Shown here: one piece after another, positions 51,527-60,179 of the stretch
How the letters are laid out: every line of letters begins with the position of its first letter
How positions within the stretch are numbered: the first letter of the stretch is position 1
Source: JAVVEG01 sp032251455
GTDB lineage: Bacteria > Pseudomonadota > Gammaproteobacteria > Pseudomonadales > Pseudohongiellaceae
Assembly: GCA_032251455.1 (NCBI GenBank)
Contig: JAVVEG010000015.1
Span: 21,014 to 85,013, forward strand
DNA length: 64,000 nt
Direction: 5' to 3'
Position numbers and translations under genes: made by a program
The notes under the pieces: model-generated
What the model was told of the DNA's origin: nothing
The model's input: only the letters and a program-made list of their open reading frames with translations
Databases searched by the model: none

Positions 51527-52408
51527 ATGCAAGCGCCACAACAGGAATATCTCCAGCTGTTTGAAAACAGCCGCCCCCGGCTGCTGGGCATTGCCTATCG
51601 CATGCTCGGCAGCCGGGCGGATGCCGAAGACATTCTGCAGGAGGCCTGCGTGCGCTGGCTGGCGCAGGAGTCAACAGAGCCGGAATCGGCCCAGGCATGG
51701 CTGACCACCGTCACCACCCGCTTGTGTATCGATTATCTGCGTCGCGCCCATGTCAAACGGGAATGCTATGCAGGCACCTGGCTGCCCGAGCCGGTGGATT
51801 TCATAGATGACAGTGAAGATCCTGTCGATATCGCGCAGTCACTGCACACCGCCTTTCTCCTGTTGCTGGAAATCCTGTCGCCAACCGAGCGTGCGGTGTT
51901 TCTGCTCAGAGAGGTGTTTAATTATGAATACCGGGACATCGGCGCCGTCCTCAAACTCAGTGATGCCAATTGTCGAAAGCTGCTGAGCCGTGCCAGGCGC
52001 AAGATCGAAGATCGCAAGCCACGCATCGAGCCGGACCGGGGCAAGCAGACGGAGCTGGTGCAACACTTCCAGCAGGCGATTGAACAGGAGGATCTGACCC
52101 AGTTTGAACAGGTGCTGGCCCGGGATGCCATTCTCTATTCCGACCATGGCGGCAAGGCGCTGGCCGCAAGAAGGCCGATTTTTTCCCGCGATAAAATTGC
52201 CCGCCTGTTAATGGGGCTGCGTCGTAAGCAGGCGCATGAAGACCAACATGTCGAATTGCGCACGGTCAACCAGGGATCGGGTTTGCTGTTTTACCAATCC
52301 GGCCGTCTCCATACCGTGATGACATTTCTGGTGGAAAACGGCATGATCCGCGCAGTTTATGTAGTGCGAAACCCCGACAAACTGAGGCAGTTTAGCCCTT
52401 CAGTCTGA
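51527..52408 (+). CDS. ECF41-group RNA polymerase sigma factor (SigJ-like)
   Basis: This 293-residue extracytoplasmic-function sigma factor has a C-terminal SnoaL-like extension. Region 2 is RPRLLGIAYRMLGSRADAED and region 4 includes LSDANCRKLLSRARRKI. ECF41 hallmarks are WLPEP at 85-89 in the linker, SDHGGKALAARRPI in the extension (family form DGGGK) and NPDKL near the C-terminus. In ECF41 factors the extension replaces an anti-sigma factor, activating or inhibiting by its own fold. The gene directly follows an AhpD-like target, and a matching promoter lies upstream of the whole operon, implying positive autoregulation. Confidence 0.93.
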   Translation: MQAPQQEYLQLFENSRPRLLGIAYRMLGSRADAEDILQEACVRWLAQESTEPESAQAWLTTVTTRLCIDYLRRAHVKRECYAGTWLPEPVDFIDDSEDPVDIAQSLHTAFLLLLEILSPTERAVFLLREVFNYEYRDIGAVLKLSDANCRKLLSRARRKIEDRKPRIEPDRGKQTELVQHFQQAIEQEDLTQFEQVLARDAILYSDHGGKALAARRPIFSRDKIARLLMGLRRKQAHEDQHVELRTVNQGSGLLFYQSGRLHTVMTFLVENGMIRAVYVVRNPDKLRQFSPSV

Positions 52409-52451
52409 ACGACCACCTACTATGACCCCTGCTGGCTTCTGCAAGTGCATC

Positions 52452-52471
52452 CCGGCACCTCTTGGTGCCGG
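52452..52471. terminator. Bidirectional terminator-like hairpin
   Basis: CCGGCACC and GGTGCCGG form a perfect 8-base stem with loop TCTT between the convergent sigma and dehydrogenase genes. No T-run follows on either strand, so intrinsic termination is uncertain. Confidence 0.5.
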
Positions 52472-52506
52472 TAAGCACAAGCAAGCGAGTACACCTTGAC
52501 CACTGC

Positions 52507-53670
52507 TTATTCAAGCGGCTCCAGGCGCACGATGTTGGTCGGCGCACCGGCACGATCCTCAATCGCCAGATAGATATAGCCATCCGGGCCCTGACGTACA
52601 TCGCGCACGCGACCCATGCCATAAGCCAGGGTTTCCTCGACGACCACACTGCGATAGTCCTCATTCATCTGCAGCCGGGCCACCTGCTCGCCGGCCAGGG
52701 CGCCGGCAAAGATATTGCCACGCCACATGGGGAACTTGTCACCGGTGTAGATCATCAGGCCCGAAGTGGCGATGGAGGGCACCCAGATACGGCTTGGGGT
52801 TTGCATGCCGGTCAGCGTCTGACGCTCATGAATGGGTGAGCTGGATACGTAGTTCACGCCGAACCCTACCACCGGCCAACCATAGTTGGCAGCGGGGATG
52901 ATGCGATTCAATTCATCTCCGCCCTGGGGGCCATGCTCGGTCATCCACAGGTCACCTGTCTCCGGGTGAATAGCCAGGCCCTGGGGGCTGCGGTGACCAT
53001 AACTCCAGATCTCGGGCAGCACACCCTCCTGACCGATAAAGGGGTTGTCATTGGGTACCCGACCGTCATCATGCAAGCGCACAATCACACCGTGGTGATT
53101 GCTCAGATCCTGGGCAGGGTGCGCAGTCAGATCACCAACTGATGGTGCCTGACGGTCACCGGCACTAAGAAACAGATACCCGTCGGCATCGAAAACCATC
53201 TTGCCACCGTAGTGGCTGCGGCCGCTGGCCTGGGCGGCGAAGATTTCCACCACATTGGTCAGGCGGTCGTTTACCAGTTGGCCGCGGATAATGGCCGTGG
53301 TGGAATCACTGTCGCCCACCGGCTTGGCATAGCTCAGGTAGAGCCAGTTGTTTTCGGCGAAATCAGGGTGAGGCAATACTTCGAACAGACCACCCTGCCC
53401 CTCGTAATGCACCTCCGGCGTGCCAGGAACGGCTTCTGGCAGCAAGCGACCATTGCGCACAATCCGCAGGCGACCGGGTTTCTCCGTGATCAGCATATCA
53501 CCATTGGGTAGCCAGGCCATGGACCAGGGGTGTACCAGCCCCTCCACCACCGGCACTGCCCGGTAATCGTGATGAGCCGCGTAATAGGTTCTCTCCTGGG
53601 CGACAACGGATGATGCCGCCACCAGCAGAAGCAAGCCCGCACCGGCAAGCTGAAAAAATGAACGACGCAT
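52507..53670 (-). CDS. PQQ-type aldose sugar dehydrogenase (GSDH family)
   Basis: This 387-residue exported six-bladed propeller enzyme belongs to the soluble glucose dehydrogenase/Asd family. Signature blocks are VEGLVHPWSMAWLPNGDMLITEKPGRLR in two parts, NNWLYLSYA, YGHRSPQGLAIHPETGDLW and GPQGGDELN. The last two carry the catalytic His and PQQ-contacting residues of the family. It oxidises aldose sugars at C1 with PQQ as cofactor, in the periplasm. No PQQ biosynthesis genes are in the window. The start MRRSFF has a strong AAGGAGGAG three bases upstream, and the upstream in-frame ATG at 53691 is less likely. It is convergent with the ECF41 sigma gene. Confidence 0.92.
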   Translation of the reverse strand: MRRSFFQLAGAGLLLLVAASSVVAQERTYYAAHHDYRAVPVVEGLVHPWSMAWLPNGDMLITEKPGRLRIVRNGRLLPEAVPGTPEVHYEGQGGLFEVLPHPDFAENNWLYLSYAKPVGDSDSTTAIIRGQLVNDRLTNVVEIFAAQASGRSHYGGKMVFDADGYLFLSAGDRQAPSVGDLTAHPAQDLSNHHGVIVRLHDDGRVPNDNPFIGQEGVLPEIWSYGHRSPQGLAIHPETGDLWMTEHGPQGGDELNRIIPAANYGWPVVGFGVNYVSSSPIHERQTLTGMQTPSRIWVPSIATSGLMIYTGDKFPMWRGNIFAGALAGEQVARLQMNEDYRSVVVEETLAYGMGRVRDVRQGPDGYIYLAIEDRAGAPTNIVRLEPLE

Positions 53671-53725
53671 AGTCTCCTCCTTAGTTTGCATGAATTCGAT
53701 TCAATGACGCTTACGCCAATCACCC

Positions 53726-53752
53726 TGCCTGAACCAGGCGGGTTGATCGGAA
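53726..53752 (-). terminator. Hairpin downstream of the epoxide hydrolase gene
   Basis: On the plus strand CCTGCCTG-AAC-CAGGCGGG forms an eight-base stem with one G-T pair. It is placed after the minus-strand epoxide hydrolase gene but has no clear U-run. Confidence 0.35.
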
Positions 53753-53808
53753 TTGGACAGGCAGAATACCACAAACCCCGCCAACACTACCCCAAAAACG
53801 TAAACCCG

Positions 53809-55035
53809 CTATCTGCCGCGTAAGGTCCTGAAAAAGGCCCGAATATCTGCCAACAGCAATTCGGGCTCTTCCATTGCCGCAAAATGCCCGCCCCTGGGCA
53901 TTTCCGTCCAGCGCACAATATTGTATTGCTGTTCTGCCCACAGCCTTGGGGTCTGGTAGATTTCAGCAGGAAAAATAGCCCCGGCGGTAGGCACACTGAC
54001 ATACCCCGGTGCTGCGGACTGCGCATTGCGGTTCTCATAATAAATCCTGGCCGATGAGGTAATGGTGCCGGTAAACCAGTACACGCTGATATTGGTCAGC
54101 AGGGCATCCATGCTGAATTTTTCGTTCAGCGCCCCTTCTTCCCGCTGGTCAATATCACTCCAGCCATGAAACTTCTCCACTATCCAGGCGGCCAGCCCCG
54201 CTGGCGAATCATTCAGACCCACACCAAGCGACTGAGGCTTGGTACCCTGTATCTGTTGATAGCCGACCTCATTGGCCATATACGCCTGCCGTTCCTCCCG
54301 ACGCGCCAACTCCCCGGCCGGCACGGACTCACGAACCGCCGCATCGGCAGGCGGACCAGCCAGAATGAAATTGGAATGCAGGCCAATGATCCGTTCCGGG
54401 TAGCGGGCAGCCAGGATGCGCGTGATGATGCCACCCCAGTCACCGCCCTGTGCACCGTAGCGCTGATAACCCAGCCGCTGCATCAGGCTGGCCAGCACAT
54501 GCGCCATGCGTTCCGGGTTGTAGCCCCGCTCAGTCGGTTTGTCGGAAAAACCGAACCCCGGCAGGGAGGGCACGATGACATGGAACGCATCCTCGGCCGA
54601 GCCTCCGTGTGCGGTCGGATCAGTCAACGCATCGATCAGTTCCCGAAACTCGACAAAGGAACCTGGCCAGCCATGTGAGATCAACAAGGGGACAGCGTTG
54701 GCATGTGGCGAGCGCTGGTGGATGAAATGAATGTCGAGCCCGTCGATCCGGGTTTTGAACTGATCAAACCGGTTCAGCGCAGCTTCCTGGGCGCGCCAGT
54801 CGAAGTCCTCCTGCCAATAGTTCAACAGTGCGCGCAGATAGTTCATGTCCGTACCGTATTCCCAGGCAGTATCCGGTAGCTGATCCGGTATCCTGGTGCG
54901 GGCAAGGCGTTCCCTGAGATCGGTCAATTGTGCCTCGGGAATGGCAATTGTAAACGGCACGATGGGCGCTTCAGCAGCCTGTAATTCTGTCATCATTGTT
55001 ATCCCGGCGAGAAAAATCATGAACACGCTTTTCAT
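53809..55035 (-). CDS. Exported epoxide hydrolase (alpha/beta hydrolase with EHN domain)
   Basis: This is an alpha/beta hydrolase of about 408 residues with an N-terminal EHN domain (FTIAIPEAQLTDLRERLART) typical of microsomal-type epoxide hydrolases. The oxyanion motif is HGWPGSFVEF, the nucleophile is Asp in GGDWGG and the base is His in RGGHFAAMEEPE. A hydrophobic N-terminus (SVFMIFLAGITMMTELQAAEA) suggests export, unlike most family members. It should hydrolyse epoxides to diols and would suit products of the halohydrin dehalogenase candidate 21 kb away, though no linkage is shown. The start is ATG at 55035, or GTG at 55047. Confidence 0.9.
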   Translation of the reverse strand: MKSVFMIFLAGITMMTELQAAEAPIVPFTIAIPEAQLTDLRERLARTRIPDQLPDTAWEYGTDMNYLRALLNYWQEDFDWRAQEAALNRFDQFKTRIDGLDIHFIHQRSPHANAVPLLISHGWPGSFVEFRELIDALTDPTAHGGSAEDAFHVIVPSLPGFGFSDKPTERGYNPERMAHVLASLMQRLGYQRYGAQGGDWGGIITRILAARYPERIIGLHSNFILAGPPADAAVRESVPAGELARREERQAYMANEVGYQQIQGTKPQSLGVGLNDSPAGLAAWIVEKFHGWSDIDQREEGALNEKFSMDALLTNISVYWFTGTITSSARIYYENRNAQSAAPGYVSVPTAGAIFPAEIYQTPRLWAEQQYNIVRWTEMPRGGHFAAMEEPELLLADIRAFFRTLRGR

Positions 55036-55107
55036 TGCTGTCACCACTTCCTGCTTATTATTCTTGAATGGGCTCCATCGTGCAGCATAGGGCCCTGTCT
55101 CATCAAG

Positions 55108-56688
55108 TCAAAATTTTGGGCCTTCCTTTCGTGGCACACTTACACCCCCTGCTCGCGCACGCTGTTCCGTTATGATCTGCTGGAATTGATCCTCTCGCGC
55201 CATCACCAGTCTGCGGGCCCGCGACCGGCTCGCGTTCCAGCCCCGCCAGTCCTGCATTGCCTGTTTGGCATCCTCATTCTTCTCGGGATGCCAACGGTGG
55301 TAGAGCGCGATGGCAATTTGACATTGTTCGGCCTCCGGCAGCGCATCGAAACGCTTCATCAGTTGCGGCACCACATCGGCACCCAGGCTGATCAGGTAAT
55401 GGGTGTCCAGGCGCTGCCCTGCCGCAATGGTCCGTTCCAGATTCACCTGCGCCACCACTGCGGCAGGGTTGGCAGCCCCCAGCAGCATGATTATGGCGAT
55501 CCCGGACAGCACCAGCCCGGATGCGAAGCCGTCGCTGTGCCCACGCAGGATGGTGAGTGCAAACGACAGCAGATTGCACGCCAGCCACAGAATAAAGGCA
55601 AGCGCAAAAACACGGGAAAAGGTGAGACCAAATGCATCAATATAAAGCCCCAGCCGCTGTACGGCTGATATCAGAATCAGCAACACACATGCCACCAGCA
55701 CCCCTGCCAACGGGCGGAATAGTCGCTGATTGCACTGGAGGATGGACATCGACAGCAGCACTGCAAGTGTAAGCGCTGACACGGCGAGCAATTCGAAGAA
55801 GCCACGACGTGCATAGGCAGCCAGGGAGAGGCCACTGGTCTGCTCGATCAGTTCACGGCCACCGAACAGGTAGCTTGCCTGCAAAACCACGAACACAACG
55901 AACAGCGCAACAAGCGAGCCCATGATGACGGCGGTCTCTTCATCACCAACTTTTCGTGGGAGACGTGGGGTATTACCTGCAGGAAAAGATCTGGCCGACA
56001 TGGCTTCGTTACTGTCCCGCTGAAATGTGCAGGCCAACAGTCCCGCCGCTACCCACCCGATCATCAACACCATGAGAATATGCCTGGGCGTGTCGAACAG
56101 GAACACATCTCCCAGCCTTGAGACATAACGCTCGAACACCGCATCCGCTGCGGAGAACAAAGCAATGAATATCAGCATCAGAGGTGTCACCAGCATGAGG
56201 CCGCGCAGAATACCCCTGACCCGCAAACTCATGCCGGCACCAAACAGTGACACCTTACCCAGAATAGGCAGGATACCGAGCACTACCTCAACGGGAACCC
56301 GCAGCACACAGCGCAAATGATCGGTGATGGTGGCAGCCAGCAGCCGCACACCTCTTGCCTGCATCAGCAGGGAGGCCGCACACAACAACAGCACGAGCAA
56401 GGTCAAAGGAATCAGTTCCTCTGTCGCCCGCAACACCGGATTCAGCGTCGCCGTGAAAGCCACACACGACCAGACAATAAGTGTTCTGCGCCACTTGGGC
56501 CGGGCATGGCGATTGAGCGCAACCGCAGAGAGACCGAGCAACCCAACCCAGATGCTCAATCCAACACCGAATGGACCAACATCCCGGAACAGGATGTCAC
56601 CGGCAACTCCAAGTACCAAGGCAGCAAGCAAGGTGTGTGTAGCGACACGATCGTGCCCGGGATTTGTCATGGCGGTTGTTGTGGACAT
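55108..56688 (-). CDS. DUF4153/DUF4173 multi-pass membrane protein
   Basis: This 526-residue protein has roughly thirteen membrane segments (from about residue 20 to 420) and a C-terminal soluble part of about 90 residues (YLISLGADVVPQLMKRFDALPE). The arrangement and the FERYVSRLGDVF segment fit the DUF4153/DUF4173 family of bacterial membrane proteins without known function. In several species these are near small winged-helix regulators, as here. The start is 70 bases downstream of the palindrome at 56758-56774, which recurs upstream of the neighbouring regulator operon. Confidence 0.85.
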   Translation of the reverse strand: MSTTTAMTNPGHDRVATHTLLAALVLGVAGDILFRDVGPFGVGLSIWVGLLGLSAVALNRHARPKWRRTLIVWSCVAFTATLNPVLRATEELIPLTLLVLLLCAASLLMQARGVRLLAATITDHLRCVLRVPVEVVLGILPILGKVSLFGAGMSLRVRGILRGLMLVTPLMLIFIALFSAADAVFERYVSRLGDVFLFDTPRHILMVLMIGWVAAGLLACTFQRDSNEAMSARSFPAGNTPRLPRKVGDEETAVIMGSLVALFVVFVVLQASYLFGGRELIEQTSGLSLAAYARRGFFELLAVSALTLAVLLSMSILQCNQRLFRPLAGVLVACVLLILISAVQRLGLYIDAFGLTFSRVFALAFILWLACNLLSFALTILRGHSDGFASGLVLSGIAIIMLLGAANPAAVVAQVNLERTIAAGQRLDTHYLISLGADVVPQLMKRFDALPEAEQCQIAIALYHRWHPEKNEDAKQAMQDWRGWNASRSRARRLVMAREDQFQQIITEQRARAGGVSVPRKEGPKF

Positions 56689-56757
56689 TGCTTGCTCCTT
56701 TCTGTCAGTCCGTGCGCAACGGCAGCACTTGCTCTGCCAGATTTATTAATTGAAAGT

Positions 56758-56774
56758 ACTTTGTATTGCAAAGT
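56758..56774. promoter_or_regulatory. Candidate operator, copy 1 (upstream of the DUF4173 gene)
   Basis: ACTTTG-TATTG-CAAAGT is a 17-base dyad within AGTACTTTGTATTGCAAAGT. The same dyad, differing only at one centre base, is at 57840-57856. Confidence 0.8.
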
Positions 56775-56797
56775 TAATAAACAAAAAAATACTTCTC

Positions 56798-57208
56798 TCA
56801 GCCTTTCTTCATCGCCGTGAACAGCGCCTCCATGTGGGCAACGTATTTCTGCAGAGCCTCGCGTCCCTGCTCAGTCAAACTGTATTCGGTCCGTGGCACC
56901 CGCCCATCAAAGCGCTTGCTGCAGGTGATGTAGCCGGCATCCTCCAGTTTGCGGGCATGCGCACTCAGGTTACCGTCAGAGATGGCAAGCAGTGTCTTCA
57001 TATCCTTGAAGGTGAGCTTTGTATTGACTGCAAGCGCACTGACCAGTGCCAGGCGGGTGCGTTCGTGGATCAACTGGTCCAGATTGGTCGCCGGCTTCTT
57101 CTTTCCTGGCTCCTTCTTGCCCAGCTTCCTGACAAGCGATGCGGCGGGGGGGCTCACAGTTGCCTTCTGCACAGCATCTGCCTTCGGGGAACGGGAACTA
57201 GCCACCAT
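56798..57208 (-). CDS. Winged-helix transcriptional regulator
   Basis: This 136-residue DNA-binding protein begins with a Lys-rich tail (residues 1-42) and then a winged helix-turn-helix: LVSALAVNTKLTFKDMK, the recognition helix region DGNLSAHARKLEDAGYI, and the wing GRVPRTEYSLTEQG. The fold belongs to the ArsR/MarR-like group that represses its own operon. GGAGG four bases before the ATG sets the start at 57208, so the gene overlaps the upstream membrane protein gene by 11 bases. Identical palindromes upstream of this operon and of the DUF4173 gene are its likely operators. Confidence 0.9.
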   Translation of the reverse strand: MVASSRSPKADAVQKATVSPPAASLVRKLGKKEPGKKKPATNLDQLIHERTRLALVSALAVNTKLTFKDMKTLLAISDGNLSAHARKLEDAGYITCSKRFDGRVPRTEYSLTEQGREALQKYVAHMEALFTAMKKG

Positions 57209-57800
57209 GATGCCTCCAGATATAGCTGCCAAAAAGGAGATGCAGGCCGCCCATGCCCAGCGCCAGCATGAGGTCTGCGGACACCGGCGTCAGCAGGGTC
57301 ACGGCCCCAAACAGCAGGAACAGGGAGCCCATCACCGGGATCACCCGCACGGACCACGCACCTGCGGTCATCACTGCCGCTCCGTACAGACTCAGCCAGA
57401 TGCCTGGCAGCAGCCCCACATGGCCGGACAGATAAAATGACAGCGTCACCAGGCCGCCGGCCACCATTGCCGGCAGGAAAGCAAACAGCAGCTTCCGGCC
57501 ACTGGGAGACGCCAGCGACCTGCCTTGCTGTACGGCCTTATATGCCGTCAGGGCAAACGCAAGACTGCTGGCCAGCACCAGCTCCAGCATCCAGACTGCG
57601 AGCCATCCCGCTTCGTCCACCTGCCGCGCGGCGAGCCAGGCGGCGGGCAAAGCCGACAGCCCTGCCACGACATAACCCAGGCCCGACACCCCGGTAAACG
57701 ATGTAGTACTCTCCATTGTGGCCCGGATAAAACGCAGGTTATCCTCGGCACGCTGATGCAAGGCAATGGGGTCGGAGCTGGATCTGGGCAAGGTGTTCAT
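57198..57800 (-). CDS. Six-helix membrane protein of unknown function
   Basis: This is a 200-residue inner-membrane protein with six predicted helices. After a polar N-terminus (LHQRAEDNLRFIRATMESTTSFTG in two parts), helices lie at about 40-58, 68-90, 105-125, 131-148, 150-170 and 175-192. The segment ADNLRFIR.TMESTTSFT-like start recurs, from memory, in small membrane proteins encoded with winged-helix regulators. No function is known. The start is ATG at 57800, or a TTG three codons earlier. The operator-like palindrome ends 31 bases before the TTG, so the gene probably forms a two-gene operon with the regulator, which overlaps its 3' end. Confidence 0.82.
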   Translation of the reverse strand: MNTLPRSSSDPIALHQRAEDNLRFIRATMESTTSFTGVSGLGYVVAGLSALPAAWLAARQVDEAGWLAVWMLELVLASSLAFALTAYKAVQQGRSLASPSGRKLLFAFLPAMVAGGLVTLSFYLSGHVGLLPGIWLSLYGAAVMTAGAWSVRVIPVMGSLFLLFGAVTLLTPVSADLMLALGMGGLHLLFGSYIWRHHGG

Positions 57801-57839
57801 GGCTAGCAAGAGTGCAGCTTGTTTAAAATTATGTCAAGT

Positions 57840-57856
57840 ACTTTGTATAGCAAAGT
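57840..57856. promoter_or_regulatory. Candidate operator, copy 2 (upstream of the membrane protein/regulator operon)
   Basis: ACTTTG-TATAG-CAAAGT lies just upstream of the operon. It differs from copy 1 only at one position in the five-base centre, and identity extends into both flanks (AAGTACTTTGTAT and GCAAAGTTA). Confidence 0.8.
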
Positions 57857-57894
57857 TATGCCCGAAAAAGCAAACTGATTCGGAACCGTGCCAT

Positions 57895-58626
57895 TCACTT
57901 ACGCACATCCTTGATGTACATGGCCGAACCATTATTCCTCATTTCAACGCTAAACAGCTCGCTGGCTTTTATCAGATCACCCAGCTTTTTATAGCCATAA
58001 TTGACAGGAGAGAATGAACTATTATTGGAAACGTAACTGCCAACCCTTCCCAAATGGGACCAGCCGTCGTCCTCGGATGTTTGTTCCACTGCGGTTCTCA
58101 GCAGCTTGACCAGGCCTGTATCCTTCCTGAGTTCATTTCTCCCCTTCCGGACAGAATCCTGAAGCGAATCCGGTTTCTCTGTTCTTTCCGGGATGAGATT
58201 TTCTATGTAGATAAACGGCGAGCAGGCATCCACAAAAGGTTTCGGTGTCTTGCTCTCGCCAAATCCATAAACAGGAAATCCACTTTCCAGTATTCGTAGA
58301 ACAAGTGGTGTAAAATCGCTATCGCTTGTCATCAGGGCGAACGCATCAACGCTTTTGCTGTAGAGCAAGTCCATGGCATCAATAATCATGGCCGAGTCTG
58401 TGGCATTTTTGCCTTTGGTGTAGGCAAACTGCTGCATGGGCCTGATGGCATTCGGATGAAGCTTGTCTACCCAAGATGATAATGAAGGGTTATTCCAGTC
58501 CCCATGGGCATGGCGAACATTCACCATACCGTATTTGGCCAGTTCCTCAAGCACGCCTTCAATTGCCTGATGACTGACATTGTCGCAATCGATGAGAAGT
58601 GCAATTCTTTGCTCCGTTGACACCAT
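57895..58626 (-). CDS. NYN-domain (PIN-like) protein with OST-HTH-type C-terminus
   Basis: This 243-residue protein begins with the nuclease-like NYN fold: IALLIDCDNVS (first Asp pair near residues 12-14), KGKNATDSAMIIDAMDLL and ALMTSDSDFTPLV supply the clustered acidic residues expected for metal-dependent RNA cleavage. The C-terminal part (from about residue 165) reads TGLVKLLRTAVEQTSEDDGWSHL and SPVNYGYKKLGDLI, which matches the winged-helix OST-HTH/LOTUS module found with bacterial NYN proteins. RNA processing or RNA binding is likely. AGGAG precedes the chosen ATG at 58626, and a longer frame to 58686 is possible. Confidence 0.88.
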   Translation of the reverse strand: MVSTEQRIALLIDCDNVSHQAIEGVLEELAKYGMVNVRHAHGDWNNPSLSSWVDKLHPNAIRPMQQFAYTKGKNATDSAMIIDAMDLLYSKSVDAFALMTSDSDFTPLVLRILESGFPVYGFGESKTPKPFVDACSPFIYIENLIPERTEKPDSLQDSVRKGRNELRKDTGLVKLLRTAVEQTSEDDGWSHLGRVGSYVSNNSSFSPVNYGYKKLGDLIKASELFSVEMRNNGSAMYIKDVRK

Positions 58627-58754
58627 TCTCTCCTGATTATCGCCTGGCTCATTGTGCTGCTTCATCATGTTGATTGCAACGAACACAATGGATGTAGTGC
58701 CATGGCCATTGCTGGAACCTGCCAGTATAGTCGACGCACACTGCCAACAGGCGT

Positions 58755-60176
58755 ATGATCAAAAATATGAACAATACAGTACGCTTCCGGTTGCCCTTTG
58801 CACCAGCACTGCTGCTTGTCCTGCTGTGTTTGTTCCCGGCAACCCTGTCATACGCCCAGACTCAGACCCAGGCCCAGACCCAGGCCACCTCATCGGCTGC
58901 AAGCGTCTGGCTGCTGGAGCTGGAAGGGCCCATTGGCCCGGCCAGCGCCGATTATATCGTGCGCTCTCTGCAGGGTGCGGCTGAGGCCGGGGCTGCGCTT
59001 GTGGTCATCCGCATGAATACGCCCGGCGGCCTGGATATGGCCATGCGCGATATTATCAGCAGCATTCTCGCCTCACCTGTACCTGTCGTTACCTGGACCG
59101 CTCCCGGCGGTGCCCGCGCGGCCAGTGCGGGCACTTACATCACGCTGGCCAGTCACTTTGCTGCCATGGCGCCGGCTACCAATATCGGTTCCTCGACGCC
59201 TGTCAGCCTGGGCGGTGGAGGCTCGCCGTTTCCCTTTCCGGAACCCGGCAATGAAGAGGGAGAGTCAGAAACGCCCGATACAGCAACACCCGGCTCGGCC
59301 ATGGATCGCAAAATCATCAATGATGCCGTTGCCTATATCCGTGGCCTGGCGGAATTGCGCGGCAGAAATGTGGAATGGGCGGAAGCCACCGTGCGTGAAG
59401 CGGCCAATCTTTCCTCTGCCGAGGCCCTGGCCCAGAACGTCATCGATTTCATTGCCCGCGACCTGGATGAACTGTTGCGCCAGCTCGACGGACAGACCAC
59501 CACCATTGCTGGACAGCAAAGAAGCCTGAACCTGAATAACCCGGATATCATCAACATGCCTCCTGACTGGCGGCATGAATTTCTCAGCGTCATTACCAAC
59601 CCCAATGTCGCCTATATCCTGTTGATGATCGGTATTTATGGCCTGATTCTCGAATTCTACAACCCGGGCATGGGCCTGCCTGGCATCACCGGGATAATCT
59701 GCCTGCTGGTCGCCGGTTTTGCCCTGCAGATGCTGCCCATCAACTATGCCGGGCTGGGCTTGATCCTGGTTGGCATTGCCCTGATTGTGGTGGAAGTCTT
59801 TTCACCCAGCTTTGGGGTATTCGGCATTGGCGGGCTGGCTGCCTTTATATTGGGTTCCATCATGCTGATGGATACCGAGTTGCCTGGTTACCAGATATCG
59901 CTGGCCTTGATTGCAGCCTTTGCAGTGGCAACCGGCTTGCTTGTATTGCTCATTCTTGGCGCCCTGATAAAAGCCAGAAGACAGAAGGTAACAACCGGCA
60001 CCGAAGCCATGCTGGGCATGGATGCCATTGCGCTGGATGATTTTGAGCATCGCGGGCATGTTTTCGCCCACAGTGAACAGTGGACTGCAGAGAGCGACAG
60101 CCCCGTGCGCAAAGGTGACCGCTTGCAAATCACTCATATCAACGGTCTTGTCCTGAAAGTTCGCAAAAAGGAGTAA
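58755..60176 (+). CDS. nfeD: NfeD-family membrane serine protease
   Basis: This 473-residue protein has a signal peptide ending YAQ, then a Gln/Thr/Ala repeat (TQTQAQTQAT, residues 36-45), a ClpP/SppA-like protease domain (about 50-255), four membrane helices (about 285-415) and a C-terminal OB-like NfeD domain. The catalytic pair is Ser124 (ASAGTYITL) and Lys186 (MDRKIINDAV). Long NfeD proteins cleave stomatin-like partners, and the slipin gene begins 3 bases after the stop codon, forming the conserved nfeD-slipin operon. The function is linked to membrane-protein quality control. Confidence 0.93.
   Translation: MIKNMNNTVRFRLPFAPALLLVLLCLFPATLSYAQTQTQAQTQATSSAASVWLLELEGPIGPASADYIVRSLQGAAEAGAALVVIRMNTPGGLDMAMRDIISSILASPVPVVTWTAPGGARAASAGTYITLASHFAAMAPATNIGSSTPVSLGGGGSPFPFPEPGNEEGESETPDTATPGSAMDRKIINDAVAYIRGLAELRGRNVEWAEATVREAANLSSAEALAQNVIDFIARDLDELLRQLDGQTTTIAGQQRSLNLNNPDIINMPPDWRHEFLSVITNPNVAYILLMIGIYGLILEFYNPGMGLPGITGIICLLVAGFALQMLPINYAGLGLILVGIALIVVEVFSPSFGVFGIGGLAAFILGSIMLMDTELPGYQISLALIAAFAVATGLLVLLILGALIKARRQKVTTGTEAMLGMDAIALDDFEHRGHVFAHSEQWTAESDSPVRKGDRLQITHINGLVLKVRKKE
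58854..58886 (+). repeat. Hexamer repeat encoding Gln-Thr/Gln-Ala in NfeD
   Basis: Copies of CAGACC/CAGGCC encode AQTQTQAQTQA directly after the signal peptide. Confidence 0.75.
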
Positions 60177-60179
60177 GTT

